Source of the DNA: Hypomesus transpacificus
Lineage: Eukaryota; Chordata; Actinopteri; Osmeriformes; Osmeridae
Assembly (NCBI RefSeq): GCF_021917145.1
Contig: NC_061063.1
Span: 2,709,575 to 2,773,574 of the forward strand
Direction of reading: 5' to 3'
DNA: 64,000 bases
This document shows, in pieces, positions 27,001-38,735 of the stretch (positions are counted from its first letter, which is position 1; each line of letters begins with the position of its first letter). The notes beneath the pieces are model-generated. The model ran no database searches, was not told where the DNA came from, and saw only the letters and a program-made list of their open reading frames with translations. The position numbers were made by a program, and so were the translations under genes.

Positions 27001-29254
27001 AATCCATCTAAAGTTCCTTACCTTACTGTAGCGCTCGGTTCATTTTCATTTTTGACGATAGTTAATTTGGCATTATACAAAATGTATACTCCTATCATTT
27101 TTCTCTTGTTTCATGTTCAATAAATCGGTTTCTCTTTAGAAGACTGTACGTTGGGCAAAATCTTAGAAGTTCTAGAATTTATCATGAAAGTTGACTGGTC
27201 AATTGAACATTGGGTTGTTAATGGAAAAAAACGATTGGTTTTGAGTTTCAAACGTGTCGAAATCCTAGGTACGCCTGCATGTGTACATCTTTTCCTGCAC
27301 TACTTTCTTAGTAAAAGCACCTACAGTGACTGTGCTTTCATTGAACGGTGCAGCACGACAAGCATCAGCAGGCTTGTGCAAGTTCAAGAGCCAGAGTGAC
27401 AGGAGATAGGAAGACTGCCCACTGTCATCTAGTCACTCAATAAGTGCTCCATTGTTTGGGGTTCTATTGTGGCATTGTCACATGGACAGAGACCGAGGAA
27501 ACCTCCTCACGTAGGAGAGAGAGAGAGAGAGAGAGAGACGGAGGGAGGGAGGGAGGGAGGGAGGGAGAGAGACAGAGGGAAGAGAGAATGGGAGATAAAA
27601 AGGGAGAGCGAGAGAGAGATAGGCTAGTGTTACATTCCACATGTCTCAGTCCTTCCTGTTTGCATGGGTGCTTGAAAACGACGTGATATATCATTTCACC
27701 ACACTATATCACCTGATACTTAGATGTGTGGTTGGCATGGAGAAGGGTCAGGAAGTTCGGCAGACATACGGAGGGGTAAGTAGAGTTTGTCCTCTGTAGT
27801 CAGGTGTGACAGGTAAGCATCTATTGGATAATGCTGTAAGCTTTGTGTGTGTGAGTGTGTGGTCAGGTGTGAGGAGAAACTCTCTATTGGAGAATGCAGT
27901 GTGATGGGAAAATTATTCAGCCAATCATCCCAGCCCGTATAATAATGTGGTAATAGGATACTATTTATTGCTCAGATACATCAAATAGGTCACCCTCCCT
28001 CCCCTGGGGGAATGAGATCATTGACTTGTTCTCGGTGAATATCAACTTTGCATTATAACTTCTTATATTCACGTTTCACATTTGTCTGTTTGTGGTAAGC
28101 ATTCTCTTTCAAAGCAGACTGACATTTTGGATTCCCGGACAATTGAACTTACTGTGTCATAAAACGTATACATAAGTATGCTGACCATAAAACATTGCAC
28201 ACAACACACACCCATCAGATCCACGGACATGTGGATCTGTCAACCATTGCGTTATCCTTTGGAAAAATAAGTATTCGTTGGTGTAAACTGATGTCAATGT
28301 TGCATTTGTCATGCAGCGTAATAGTTGTATTCTTGGACAGAACATCCTGGGGATGTGGGCATTGCTTTTATTACCTACTACACCCCCCTGCTGGAGAAAT
28401 CCTGTAATGTTCACAGCTTCAGAGCAACAGAACGCACAGCATCTTCTTACAAGGTTTTTACACAGGAAGTCCAAACTTCTTTCCTTATGGGTTTGCACTT
28501 GCCTTCTCCTATTTATTCAGGTTAGTGTTTCTTTGAGGAGGGCAGGAACAAAAGTTGCATTTAATGAGTATTCAAACAGTGCCTTATTTGGTCCAATGCA
28601 GTAGTAGCAAAGGAACCCCCCCACCCCCCCAAAAATGTAAAAGAAATTAAGCACAATCACCACCTATCTGTCGATTTAAACACATTCCAGATAGATTTGT
28701 GTTATTATGAAATGTCTTGTCGTTTTGTCTTTAGCAAAATACGAATGACGTTTGACCTATCACTGAGTCCAACTGTAAAATATCTCAGGGATAAGGACAT
28801 CATTTTCTAGTTTGATTTCACTATAACTGTAACAGCACCTATTCCAACAATTGTATTTCTCTGCAAAACCCCAGGGAACAAAAGACCCATGACGAGAGTT
28901 CCTAATCCCTGTATGACGAGACGCCAATTGATCAACTCCTTTAGTACATCCAGATTTGTCTAATCTTGAGACGCCCAAGAAGAGAGAGTTACAAATCAGC
29001 TGTATCACATTCAATCCTAGCCTGCAGCTAGTGAGAGCACACACACACACACACAGACACACACATGATCACACATATGCCCTCAGAGAGAGAGAAGGTG
29101 ACAGCAAATGCATTATGCATGACATCAGCAGATCAGAAGGGACTTCCATATTGCTGTGTGAAGAGGGGTGAAGGGACATGAAGCAGAGATCTAAAGGGGT
29201 CTCATTCATTTAGATTCGTTTCGCTTCAGTTCAAGTCTGTGTGTGTATGTGTGC

Positions 29255-29285
<31 letters not shown>

Positions 29286-29905
29286 CGAGTGTGTGTTTGA
29301 GTGTGACCGTGCAGAGGTCTGAAGTCGCTCTGAAGAGCCACAAAGTGCAAATGTGAACTTAAGGTACAGTTGAGAAAATGATTCTGTACTCTTATTTTGG
29401 TAAGTTTCGCTTATTAATGGCTTAGAGGGAAATGTAGCAGACTGTAGTGTGTCTGTGTGTGTGTGTGTGTGTGTGTATACACACTTGAAATCTTACCTGA
29501 CCTTCAGTCTGGTCTGTCAGTGTGCTTGTCTGTGCTACAGGGCAACTCATCCAATCCATCCAGATTCAGCTTCATTATTGAACTGTGGAGGGAGCCTCCC
29601 AAGAGACACACACACACACACCATATACAGTACATTCGCCGCCGCGCACACGCAAGTACACACTCACACAGCAGATGTGACATCACAGTCAGGCAGTACA
29701 TTGCCTTCTCTCTGACAGAAGGTCTTGTACGAGTCAGTTTTATAATAGATGAGGCTGACGGAAAGAGCCGGATAGAGGAGGAGGAGTCTCGCACGGTCTA
29801 CAGAGGAGCTGCTCTCACGGTTTCTGTTCTGGACCGCGTCAGTCTAGAACGTGGATCAGGAGAGTGAGAGAGACAGACAGAGAGAGAGAGACAGAGGGAG
29901 GGAGA

Positions 29906-29942
<37 letters not shown>

Positions 29943-30360
29943 GATGATTGTGGTCACGAGTCACAGTGTTGACCTTCAGACAGTACCTCATTCCGTCACT
30001 CGCCCCTCCGTCCGTCACCGAGTGGGGCGAGGTGAGCGTTCACGTGCGTTTGAGGACCAGAGGGATGGGCAGAGACAGAGAAGAAGAAACAGCGTGTGCA
30101 CAGTGTGTGTTTTTAGAGGCATGATGTTTGAGGTACAGCACGGTAGGTCAACACAGCCACAGAGGGGGAACAGGTGTCATATTTTACTGGAAGACACCTT
30201 GTTGGTGCATTATGAGCTTGACATTCCTTTTCACAAGCAAACCAGGTACTCTAAATCAAGTTTACCTGAAAATTTTCTTGTGGCTTGTGGGTGTGGACGT
30301 GTGCGTGTGTGTCAGAGAGGAGGACAGGGAAAAGAGAGAGAGAGAGAGATGAAGAGAGAT

Positions 30361-30444
30361 AAAGAGACCTAAAGAGATAAAGAGACCTAAAGAGATAAAG
30401 ATAATTGGATTGAGACGGAAGAGAAAAGAGATCTGGTCAAAAAC
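30361..30444 (-). repeat. Inverted repeat copy A (pairs with 31887-31955)
   Basis: The reverse complement of this segment reads gtttttgaccagatctcttt and continues through ccgtctcaatccaattat and atctctttaggt. The segment at 31887-31955 reads the same on the plus strand with few differences. Copy A also carries a short internal 17-bp duplication (agagataaagagaccta). Confidence 0.85.
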
Positions 30445-30635
30445 ATCTTTCTTCAGATTACAAAGGAGCAGCATGTCTCTTTTCAGAATGCAGAGTATAA
30501 TAACCCCAGGCAGATTAGGAATACACCATGTTGTATGATACCTGTGAACATAAATCCGATAGAATTTAATTAGTTTACAGATTGTGTCAATAACAAATGT
30601 TTATATCTATTATCTCTCTCTCCCTCTCTCTCTAT

Positions 30636-30674
<39 letters not shown>

Positions 30675-30675
30675 A

Positions 30676-30709
<34 letters not shown>

Positions 30710-31203
30710 CGTGTGTATGTATTTCTCCAGGTTATCACCTGACTCTGATGAAACAGCTCTCTTACTTAATTGCCGGGAACTGAAGCTAACCAAAAGTTGC
30801 ACAACACTTTAGTTAATCTTTAAAAAGCTTACACATACACACTCACGTACACATGCACACACGCACACAGAAAAAAATACACTATGATTTAACAACTGTG
30901 CAATGCGGGAGCTGCAGCTGTCACCAACAGTCTGCCCACAGAAACAGACTCACACACAGACACCCACACAAAAAGCTGAGTATACTGTAAATGTGTGCAT
31001 GCTTTTATTTGCATGTCTGTATCTGCATCCATGAATCACAGCTCTGACAAACTAGCGGCCTCTTGCTAGGCTCAGTAGTAAAGCTAGTATACTGTAGTAC
31101 TACGCACAGGCTATACTGTGTGTATTTTTTCGTCTGTGGTTTTTGTTTCTGGGTCAAGGGCTCTCCCTGTGGCTGGCGGCCAGTTGTTTTCCATGCCCCT
31201 CTT

Positions 31204-31320
<117 letters not shown>

Positions 31321-31650
31321 TGTAATCCAGCCAAAATAAATCAGGCCTCTGCAGAAATCCCTCGCCAGCCCTCCGCTTCACCTCTCTCCCACACCAATCC
31401 GCTGATTCAATCTCCTGCTCACACACTGAAGGGTTTGTGATTCTGTGTGTCGGGGTGGGGGGGAGAGCCGGGGAGGGGGGGGGGGGGGGGGGAGTGGTGG
31501 TTGCAGCTGTACACGCGTGTGTGTAGGCATTTTGACAGGGCTCTAGTTAACTGTCATGTTCCAGACAGTGTCTCTTCCCATATGATGTGATTTATGGACT
31601 GTCAGAGCTGTCTCTCATTCTGTCTCTTTATCCCCCCTCTCTCTTTATCT

Positions 31651-31835
31651 CTGCCTTTCTGTCTTTGTACTCCTTTCCCTGTCCTCTCTGCCTTTCTGTC
31701 TTTGTATTCCTTTCCCTGTCCTCTCTGCCTTTCTGTCTTTGTATTCCTTTCCCTGTCCTCTCTGCCTTTCTGTCTTTGTATTCCTTTCCCTGTCCTCTCT
31801 GCCTCTCTGTCTTTGTATTCCTTTCCCTGTCCTCT
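31651..31835. repeat. 37-bp minisatellite, five copies
   Basis: The unit starts ctgcctttctgtctttgtat and ends cctttccctgtcctct. Copies begin at 31651, 31688, 31725, 31762 and 31799, an exact 37-bp spacing with one or two substitutions. It lies between copy B of the inverted repeat and a CT array. Confidence 0.95.
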
Positions 31836-31886
31836 CTGTCTTTCTTTCTCTCCCTCCCCCGTCCTCTTTGCATCTCTCTCTCTGTT

Positions 31887-32145
<259 letters not shown>

Positions 32146-32714
32146 TCTCTCACTTTCCCTACAGACAGCAGAGGGCAGCACAAGTGTGTAGCAGTGATCC
32201 AGTTGACCATTAAACGAGTGACAGCTGAAATAAACACACACAAACACCCCCACACAAACACACATAAACACACACATACACACACAAACGAGTTATACTA
32301 TGCATGCATGTACACCTACATAAATAATAGAGAGATGTCAATGTTGTTTTATGTTCGTATGAACCCTGTTGTACTGTACGAGCGTAAACACACTTAGCGT
32401 ACACACTCAACAATGACAAAAGTAAGAACGAATGAACGAAAGAGGGAGCTTTGTTGCAGGTTGTTTGTATACAGTATCCCAGGTTTTGAGAGGAGATGAC
32501 GTGTCAGGAGATAAGGCCCATAGATATATATAAACATTAGATGTCTCGTCCGCGTTGCAGGCCAAAGGAGTCGAACATCCGCACCTGGCGGCCATCTTGC
32601 TACAGTGAACTCGCTCACCCATAAGAGATGGGTGCTACATGTACTTTTTAAATAACCTTAATTTGCTAAATTTTCAATTGATTTTTTTACGGTTTGGTTT
32701 GGTCAGAGATGTAG

Positions 32715-32785
32715 CTATGCCACTATATACTTCTAATCTATATATTTTTTATTATATAATTATTCATAAGTATATAGTGGCATAG
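32715..32785. repeat. 18-bp perfect inverted repeat (hairpin)
   Basis: The left arm ctatgccactatatactt (32715-32732) and right arm aagtatatagtggcatag (32768-32785) are exact reverse complements separated by 35 AT-rich bases. It could fold as a hairpin or cruciform, or be a very small inverted-repeat element. It ends six bases before the GGACCA minisatellite. Confidence 0.9.
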
Positions 32786-32790
32786 TTGGG

Positions 32791-32930
32791 GGCCAGGACC
32801 AGGACCAGGACCAGGACCAGGACCAGGACCAGGACCAGGACCAGGACCAGGACCAGGACCAGGACCAGGACCAGGACCAGGACCAGGGCCAGGGCCAGGG
32901 CCAGGGCCAGGGCTAAGGCCAGGACTCAAA
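32791..32930. repeat. GGACCA / GGGCCA hexanucleotide minisatellite
   Basis: About 15 head-to-tail GGACCA units are followed by four or five GGGCCA units and a degenerate end (ggctaaggccagg). The 6-bp period keeps frame, so all six frames stay open across the array (Arg-Thr, Gln-Asp or Gly-Pro dipeptides). The variant units are clustered at one end, a common pattern in tandem arrays that expand from one side. Confidence 0.95.
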
Positions 32931-33291
32931 CCAGACCTTCTCTAAATCAGGGTCCCATGATGGCTCTGAGTCAAGATCCTCTGATGAACCATCTGATTTA
33001 AGTGCTGAGGAAATTCAGGTTCCTCATTTAAAGTAAGTAAATGAGGAACCTTATTCATCTAGACTACATTTGTAGGAGGGCAGAGGGGGGAATAAAGTTC
33101 AGCGGGAGAGCATATAACTGCAGATTAAAAGGTTGCAGGTTAAAATCCGCTAAAGTAATCGTTATCATTATGCACTGAGGTAATTACGTAACAGATTGTG
33201 TCTAAAGAAGGCTCTGCTCAAAGTTTGCATTTTCACTCACTGAGCCACGTTAGCAATGTAGCTTGTTCCCATGACTGTGTGTTCTCTGCAG

Positions 33292-34914
33292 TTCCCACTT
33301 TACAAGCAGAGGCCTCGATCACCTGCCTGTCAGGCTGGCTGCTCTCCGACAAGGATCCACTGTAGGTACCGTACCTGTAAGGGATCTGTGCACAGTAAGG
33401 GAATAGTACTATTTGGATTCCATTTCCTTCCTTTTCTATGTTCGTTTACTCTTGTCTGATTTAATGATCCCAATGAGCTGTTTCCAAAGATATAAACCAA
33501 AGCCACCTGGCACGCCAATGTAGTTTAAATAATTGAAAGAATTAATAGCAGTTGGATCCAGTCCAACTTGCTACATGTATCCATTGTTTATGAAAGCTTA
33601 CCCCAGTAGCTACATGCATTATTTTATACTTTAAATACCAGTGTAAATACGGTATAAGGCGTACTTGATATCAAAATGCCCAAGGAAGAGGAAACATGGC
33701 AAACTTGGATGTAAACCAACATACCCCTCAAATGTGTACACATTTCCTCCTCTGATGAAGTGTTGCTTTGTGTTGTTTGATGTGATGTCTACCTCTGTAG
33801 ATGATCCTGGCCAAACCCAGCCACAGGGATGTTCTGTGCACAGTGGGGCGCAGCCTGCTGGCCATGCAAGCCAAAGCGGCTAACAGGTGATTGCAGGATT
33901 GCATCCATCCACTTCATTCCGCTAGCCGGGCACAACAAAATCAGAGATTTCATCAGAGATGAAAACGCACCTCAAACCTGTCGTTTTTAGTAAACAAACG
34001 TTCTTGATGCTCCTGAGGCCAGTGTGTTGACGCCGTGCGTTGTTTATCGTGTCGCAGGACGAGGCGGAGTACAGCTGTCTGTTAGCGATCTGCCTCGACG
34101 GGGCAAACCAGGCCAGCATCGCACAGGAGCTGGAGGCCAATGGGGTGAGTCTCAACAGGACAAGAGAGACACTCTGTTGCACATTGTGAAAGTGTCCTGT
34201 GGTAGAAAGATACAAATGTCTCTGACTACAACCCAGACACTCTAATAAATCATTTGATCATTTCTGCTCCCCATTGATATGCCAATTCATGTCCAAGACG
34301 GTTATCTGAAACATCATATTCTCATGGCATTTACCATATTCAACTCTTGCAGATTCGGTACTTTAACTTCATAGACATCATGTACGAGTTGGTCATCCTG
34401 GGCATGCTGGAGGTGGATAGGAGGCAGCCAACCATCACAGTGAGTTCCCGAGCTCACACACACAAACCCACACACACTGCTGCCCTAAACCCACTTTTTT
34501 CCAGACCCGTCAGGTTTGACTCGGACTCTCCCTTCTCTCTCTTTCAGGTGGCTGGAGGCTTCATTTCACAGCTGTGTGGGCTGCTCCATGCTGTCCTTCC
34601 CAGTGGCACCGAGGAGACCCAGGACCAGGTCTCTCTCTCTCTTTTTCTCGTGGTTTTTCGGTTCCAGTCTCTCTTTCTCTATACCTCTGTCCTGCTTCTG
34701 TTACTTTAACTCCCCTTGCATCTCATCATCCTCCGTATTTGTTCATTTCCACGACACGATAGAAGAGTCTCACCCCCCGCCCCCTCGTGTTCTTCTCCCT
34801 CAGGAAATGCTCATTGCTCTCCTGGATGGCGTGTTCACCCTCCCTTTCCGGAGCTACAGCTCCAAGAACCAGCTGAGTTGCGTCGGCAGCTGGGAAACCA
34901 CCTTCAGCTCATGA
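33292..34914 (+). pseudogene. 3' end of an unidentified helical-repeat-like gene, apparently frameshifted
   Basis: At least five exons with good splice signals can be read: 33801-33886, 34058-34144, 34353-34439, 34548-34628 and 34804-34914, plus a likely upstream one at 33292-33361. The last four give a smooth frame (DEAEYSCLLAICLDGANQ, then IRYFNFIDIMYELVILGM, then VAGGFISQLCGLLHAVLP, then EMLIALLDGVFTLPF). It is leucine-rich, helical and possibly ARM/HEAT-like, but I do not recognise the family. Two problems were seen. Exon 33801-33886 ends in phase 2 while the next must start in phase 0. In the last exon the conserved-looking tail ELRRQLGNHLQLMISSLH lies in another frame than the preceding part. 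Either the gene is decayed, or single bases are missing from the assembly, or my exon joins are wrong. AATAAA signals at 35061 and 35071 fit its 3' end. Confidence 0.6.
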
Positions 34915-35060
34915 TCAGCAGCCTGCACTAGGACCTGGACAACCCACAGTGTCTTCATTCTGACCAGGCCACCGCTACTCTGGTCCAGCTTTCTGCCCCT
35001 CTTCGACCTCTTCTTCTTCCCTCCAGCTCACCATCATTCCCTAGGCCGCCATCTTTGTAT

Positions 35061-35076
35061 AATAAACGCAAATAAA
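35061..35076 (+). terminator. Polyadenylation signals of the 33.3-34.9 kb gene
   Basis: Two AATAAA hexamers (35061 and 35071) lie about 150 bases after the last coding exon on the plus strand. They face the polyadenylation signal of the oppositely oriented IFI44-like gene at 35225-35230, so the two genes end tail to tail. Confidence 0.6.
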
Positions 35077-35224
35077 AAATGTGCTTGCATAATTAATAGA
35101 GAACAACAAGCACTGCCACAGAACTTCATTGAACCCAGCCATAAAGTGCATCAACCCAGAAGACCATCTGTGATTGTGTACAAAAATAACAGTACACCGT
35201 TTCATAGTTAGTATAAAGCTACAT

Positions 35225-35230
35225 TTTATT
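35225..35230 (-). terminator. Polyadenylation signal of the IFI44-like gene
   Basis: TTTATT on the plus strand reads AATAAA on the minus strand, about 270 bases after the stop codon of the IFI44-like gene. Confidence 0.5.
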
Positions 35231-35502
35231 TGGTAGGTAAAGTTTTGAGGAAAACTGAAAAGTATGGACATTCAAATGATTAATGCTGGACGGACAGTGC
35301 ACAGGTGGAGCAGCTTGTATGAAAGCATATACTTCCAAGGGTCACTTGCATTTTGTAATGTATTGTATTGTATGAGCAACTACCCAACAGTGCAACTGGT
35401 TAATGCTTTGTTCACTTAATAACTACTTCAATCAATGACAAGTTGTACATTGATGTAGACTGACCGGCATTATCTTTTGAAGGTGTGTAGGCTTAAAGCC
35501 TC

Positions 35503-37726
35503 TCAATCTGCCTTACCTGAATGTTGGAGGGACCAGAGATAGTCTTTAGCTGCCTGCACAATATGTATCAACGCATCTAACACAAGTACATCAATTGCAT
35601 CGTTCAGTTTTGTCTCTGAATGGTAGTTCTTCACTGGAAAGATGCAGTTCAATGGGGCACCCAGTTCATTGCTGCAATAATCCACCTGAGATGGCAAATG
35701 ACAACCATCAGCTGCATGTTTGAATCATTATTTGATAGAAGAATTAATATGCAACAAATGAAATACAATATTTGATTACAAAAATGGATGTATGTACATA
35801 TGGGCTTCGGTTTCCACACTATATGGATTTGTATGTGTAATGTCCAGCCTAATTCAAAGCTACCTTTTACCTTGGTTTTAATTTCTGTGCTTGAGAAGAT
35901 GTTTTTCAGGTCGCTTGCCACTTTTGGACAAGCCAGATCTGGCATTGTCAGGATCACAATTTGAGGAATGCCTGATATGAAATACACAAGATGAAAGAGA
36001 TAGACAGTAGAGGTGGGAATCTTTTGGTACCTCGCGATTCAATTAAAATGATTCTTTGGGTCAGGATTTGATTAAAAATCGATTCAGTATTTCTTAGATT
36101 TTTAATAAAAAATAATACAAATGTAAAAAAAAATTTTTTACATTTGTGAATGGATGTGAATCGCTAGAAGACTGAATCGCGTTTCATATGTGAATCAACT
36201 TTTCCCCCCACCCCTAATGGACAGTATGGTAACATTTATTTTAACCCCGACCACCTGAATTTAACTCTGCCAATGTAAACTTGTTTATGGTAACACTGAA
36301 GGAGGATATTCTTACCAAGTTTGTTAGCTTGCTGTCTGATGTCTCTCATCTTTTGTGCTACAGTCTTTTGGAGAGTTATGTTGTTTGCAGACACAACGCA
36401 CACCAGACAGTGAATCTTTTCATTCTTAGATGGGTGAGCATTATACCATTCACTTGTTGCGTCCAGGGGTTCCTTAGGGTCAAACTGGAAAAGGACAGCA
36501 CATACCGGACTGAGCATTTTCTGTTGATAAACTATTTTTTGTTTTTATTTGACGCTAACCATAAAAAGTGGATTACTGTTGACCATATTCCATATTGTAA
36601 TATTAAATGGGGTATTTTAGTGGTGTTGCCGGGAGAAATACATGAACTGTTACCTCATAACCCTCACGGATGTGTCCCTTGAGAGCATTAAGGATGTCAT
36701 CACTGTGCATCCCTTTTGAAGCCATGGAATCTTCCATGCCCATGACATCATAGATCACAAAAGGCAAAGCTGAGCCTTTATATTCAATCCGGTGTCCCGA
36801 GTACTGCAAACAATTATTATTAGTTTTGGTGTTGAAACTATAACAATGTTCATGCTTATAATAATGTCTTCAATGATTGTGAATCATTTCTTACTGTTTG
36901 AGTGCAGCTGTGGTCAGTGTGAGCCTGGGCCAACACATTGACAGCAACATGATCAACAAAGACACTTTTGACTGAGTCGACAAAGCTGGACTTCCCTGCA
37001 GCGATTGGTCCATGTAGCATAATGTTAAAGTTGTCCACACCTATTGGCTCAATTTTTGTAAGTTTTGTTTTCATCGCATCTCTTTCTCTGTAGAGAGGAC
37101 AGTAACATTGTCAACATCATGTGAACATTAAAATAACAACATTTACATTGTGCAGTATAAGCTACAGTAGCTACAACAACATTATTATTATCTAACATGA
37201 CAATAAAGTGTCAATCATATTGTGGTTGATTGTGGAATAACTCAGACACAAACTCCTGTGAACACCCTTGAGTCACACAGATAAAAGTGACATTTCTGGG
37301 ACTGTGAGACACATTTTGCCATTTTGGTGGGATAGCTGGTCTTTTATATTTCAGGAGGAGATGTTGTTGTCAGACAGGTTGTTTAATAGGATATAGTCTA
37401 AATGGACTACCTGTGTTGTCTTTCAGTAAAGGTTTAACAACAAATCCTAACAATTCATCAATCTCTTCCCAATTTACTCACTTCCAGTCTGGACCTTGTC
37501 TCCACACTGTGTGACATAAAAATAGTATGTTAGTCCTGCAAAACCACATTGTCAACAACCCTTTTACTGTAAAAACAGAAAATGAGTTTCTGGGTATAAA
37601 ATATAAAGACTGATCCTGTCATAGTTGTACAGTCTAACCCTTATGCACCAATAAAAACCAAGTGCAACTGTATTCAGTAGCAACTGAACTCTAAAGATTT
37701 AGACACATCTTACCTGAATTACCCAT
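35503..37726 (-). CDS. Interferon-induced protein 44-like GTPase (IFI44/IFI44L family)
   Basis: Seven coding exons join in frame on the minus strand: 37714-37726, 37482-37506, 36895-37087, 36654-36803, 36316-36484, 35871-35971 and 35503-35685. They give a 277-residue protein starting MGNSVWRQGPDWKERD. Family marks are the P-loop GPIAAGKSS (residues 39-47), the Walker B/G3 motif DVMG (96-99), HCLVCVV, IPQIVILT and NCIFPVKNY. At the G4 position the usual TKxD reads TMPD (192-195), which may weaken guanine recognition. Members are cytosolic, interferon-inducible GTPase-like proteins with antiviral or anti-proliferative roles. Fish carry many copies, so I give no exact symbol. The short tryptophan-containing N-terminus before the P-loop matches short fish members. 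The intron at 35972-36315 contains a hAT-type element. The start at 37726 is chosen because it joins in frame to the WRQGPDW exon; the Gly-2 could allow N-myristoylation, but the context is weak. Confidence 0.88.
36008..36216. mobile_element. Small hAT-type element in an IFI44-like intron (209 bp)
   Basis: The ends are tagaggtggga and cccacccccta-like sequence (actual right end cccacccct-a), giving inverted termini. They are flanked by atagacag (36000-36007) and atggacag (36217-36224), an 8-bp duplication with one mismatch. The interior holds a palindrome, acaaatgtaaaaa against tttttacatttgt (about 36118-36147). There is no coding capacity. It lies between coding exons 5 and 6 of the IFI44-like gene, clear of both splice sites. 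Confidence 0.65.
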
Positions 37727-37928
37727 TTTATTCTTCTCTGTGAAAAAAAATTGAAAAGGTGAATCTATTATTTTATGATCACTTATGATCTCTTTCAACA
37801 GTACAATATAATTTACAATGGCACTTATATACCATGTACCGTTAGTGTAGGCCTACATAAAGTTCAAATTACAATCATTAACAGCACACAAATGTAATTC
37901 TCCACTTTCAATAATCCACAAACATTTA

Positions 37929-37945
37929 AGTTTCTTTTTTTCCGT
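37929..37945 (-). promoter_or_regulatory. Possible interferon-stimulated response element
   Basis: The minus strand reads cggaaaaaaagaaacttaa about 200 bases upstream of the IFI44-like start codon. This matches the GAAANNGAAACT pattern with one mismatch. A regulatory role fits the family's interferon induction but is inferred only from position and motif; poly-A-rich sequence can match by chance. Confidence 0.35.
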
Positions 37946-37963
37946 TTTTTCAAGGTGAGTCTT

Positions 37964-38052
37964 GGGTCAGATGACTGAGTGGTTAGGGGATTGGGCTATA
38001 AATAAGGAGCTTGCTAGTTCGATTCTGGTCGTGCAAAATGACGACCAGAATC
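37964..38052 (+). mobile_element. SINE head fragment ending in a fold-back
   Basis: The sequence ggtcagatgactgagtggtt followed by aggggattgggct and cttgctagttcgattctgg matches the tRNA-like head (A and B box region) of the SINE at 16650. The usual middle and tail are missing. Instead, gattctggtcgt (38021-38032) is followed after 8 bases by its exact reverse complement acgaccagaatc (38041-38052). Confidence 0.7.
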
Positions 38053-38063
38053 AAAGACATATC

Positions 38064-38735
38064 CAAAGTTAGAAGTGCTTTTTAAAGAGAAAATAAGTGA
38101 GTCACCGTGTCTGTCTGCCTCTAAACCAAGACGGTTATGGTTGTAATTCTGCTAGGAATCAACTGCGTTTGTAACTTTCACCTTCATGATATTGTTCCTT
38201 TCACTTTCATTTACAGTCAATGGGATACAGAGCAAATCATCACATTTACGCTAGAATTATGTATATTGAAAAATCCACTCAACGGTTTGTTTTCAAAACT
38301 GTTAGCCACTGTGATAAATGGTTCCACTGATATAAGTCAGATTTTGAAGTAAGAACGAACGTTTCTACGAACGCGTCTCGCAAATATCGTTACACGTCTA
38401 AATATGGTGTTCTGTTGGTTTGTAAAGTATGAATGTTTATATCATCAAACCAGAATATACAATAGTTTGCAAGCCAAAGTTAGAAGTGCTTTCAAAGAGG
38501 AAAATATGATAATTACCTTATATGTGCGCCTCCACCCCAGAATGAAGGTTATGGTTGTGTACTAAATTCTGTCAAACAATTTATGCGTTTGTCAGTTTCA
38601 CTTTCATGATACTTATACTTTCACTTTACTTTCAAGTAAATGGGATATAGAGTGAATCATCACATTTGCTACAATTATGTATATTGAAAAATCCACTCAA
38701 CAGTTTGTCATCAAAAAACTGTTAAACTGTTAATA
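38064..38735 (+). repeat. Diverged tandem duplication, offset about 411 bp
   Basis: Two direct copies begin caaagttagaagtgctt at 38064 and 38475. Both contain aaggttatggttgt-like sequence, tttcactttcat, tgggata-agag, atcatcacattt, and aattatgtatattgaaaaat followed by ccactcaac. The second copy has extra bases. No open frame is conserved between the copies. Confidence 0.75.

Noticed and set aside
28317..28519. A 200-base segment with splice-like ends and two open frames
   Set aside because: Two frames are open at once and neither translation looks conserved. It is within chance for this length.
32786..33001. Arg-Thr / Gly-Pro dipeptide repeat proteins
   Set aside because: All frames of a 6-bp repeat stay open, so there is no evidence that any is translated.
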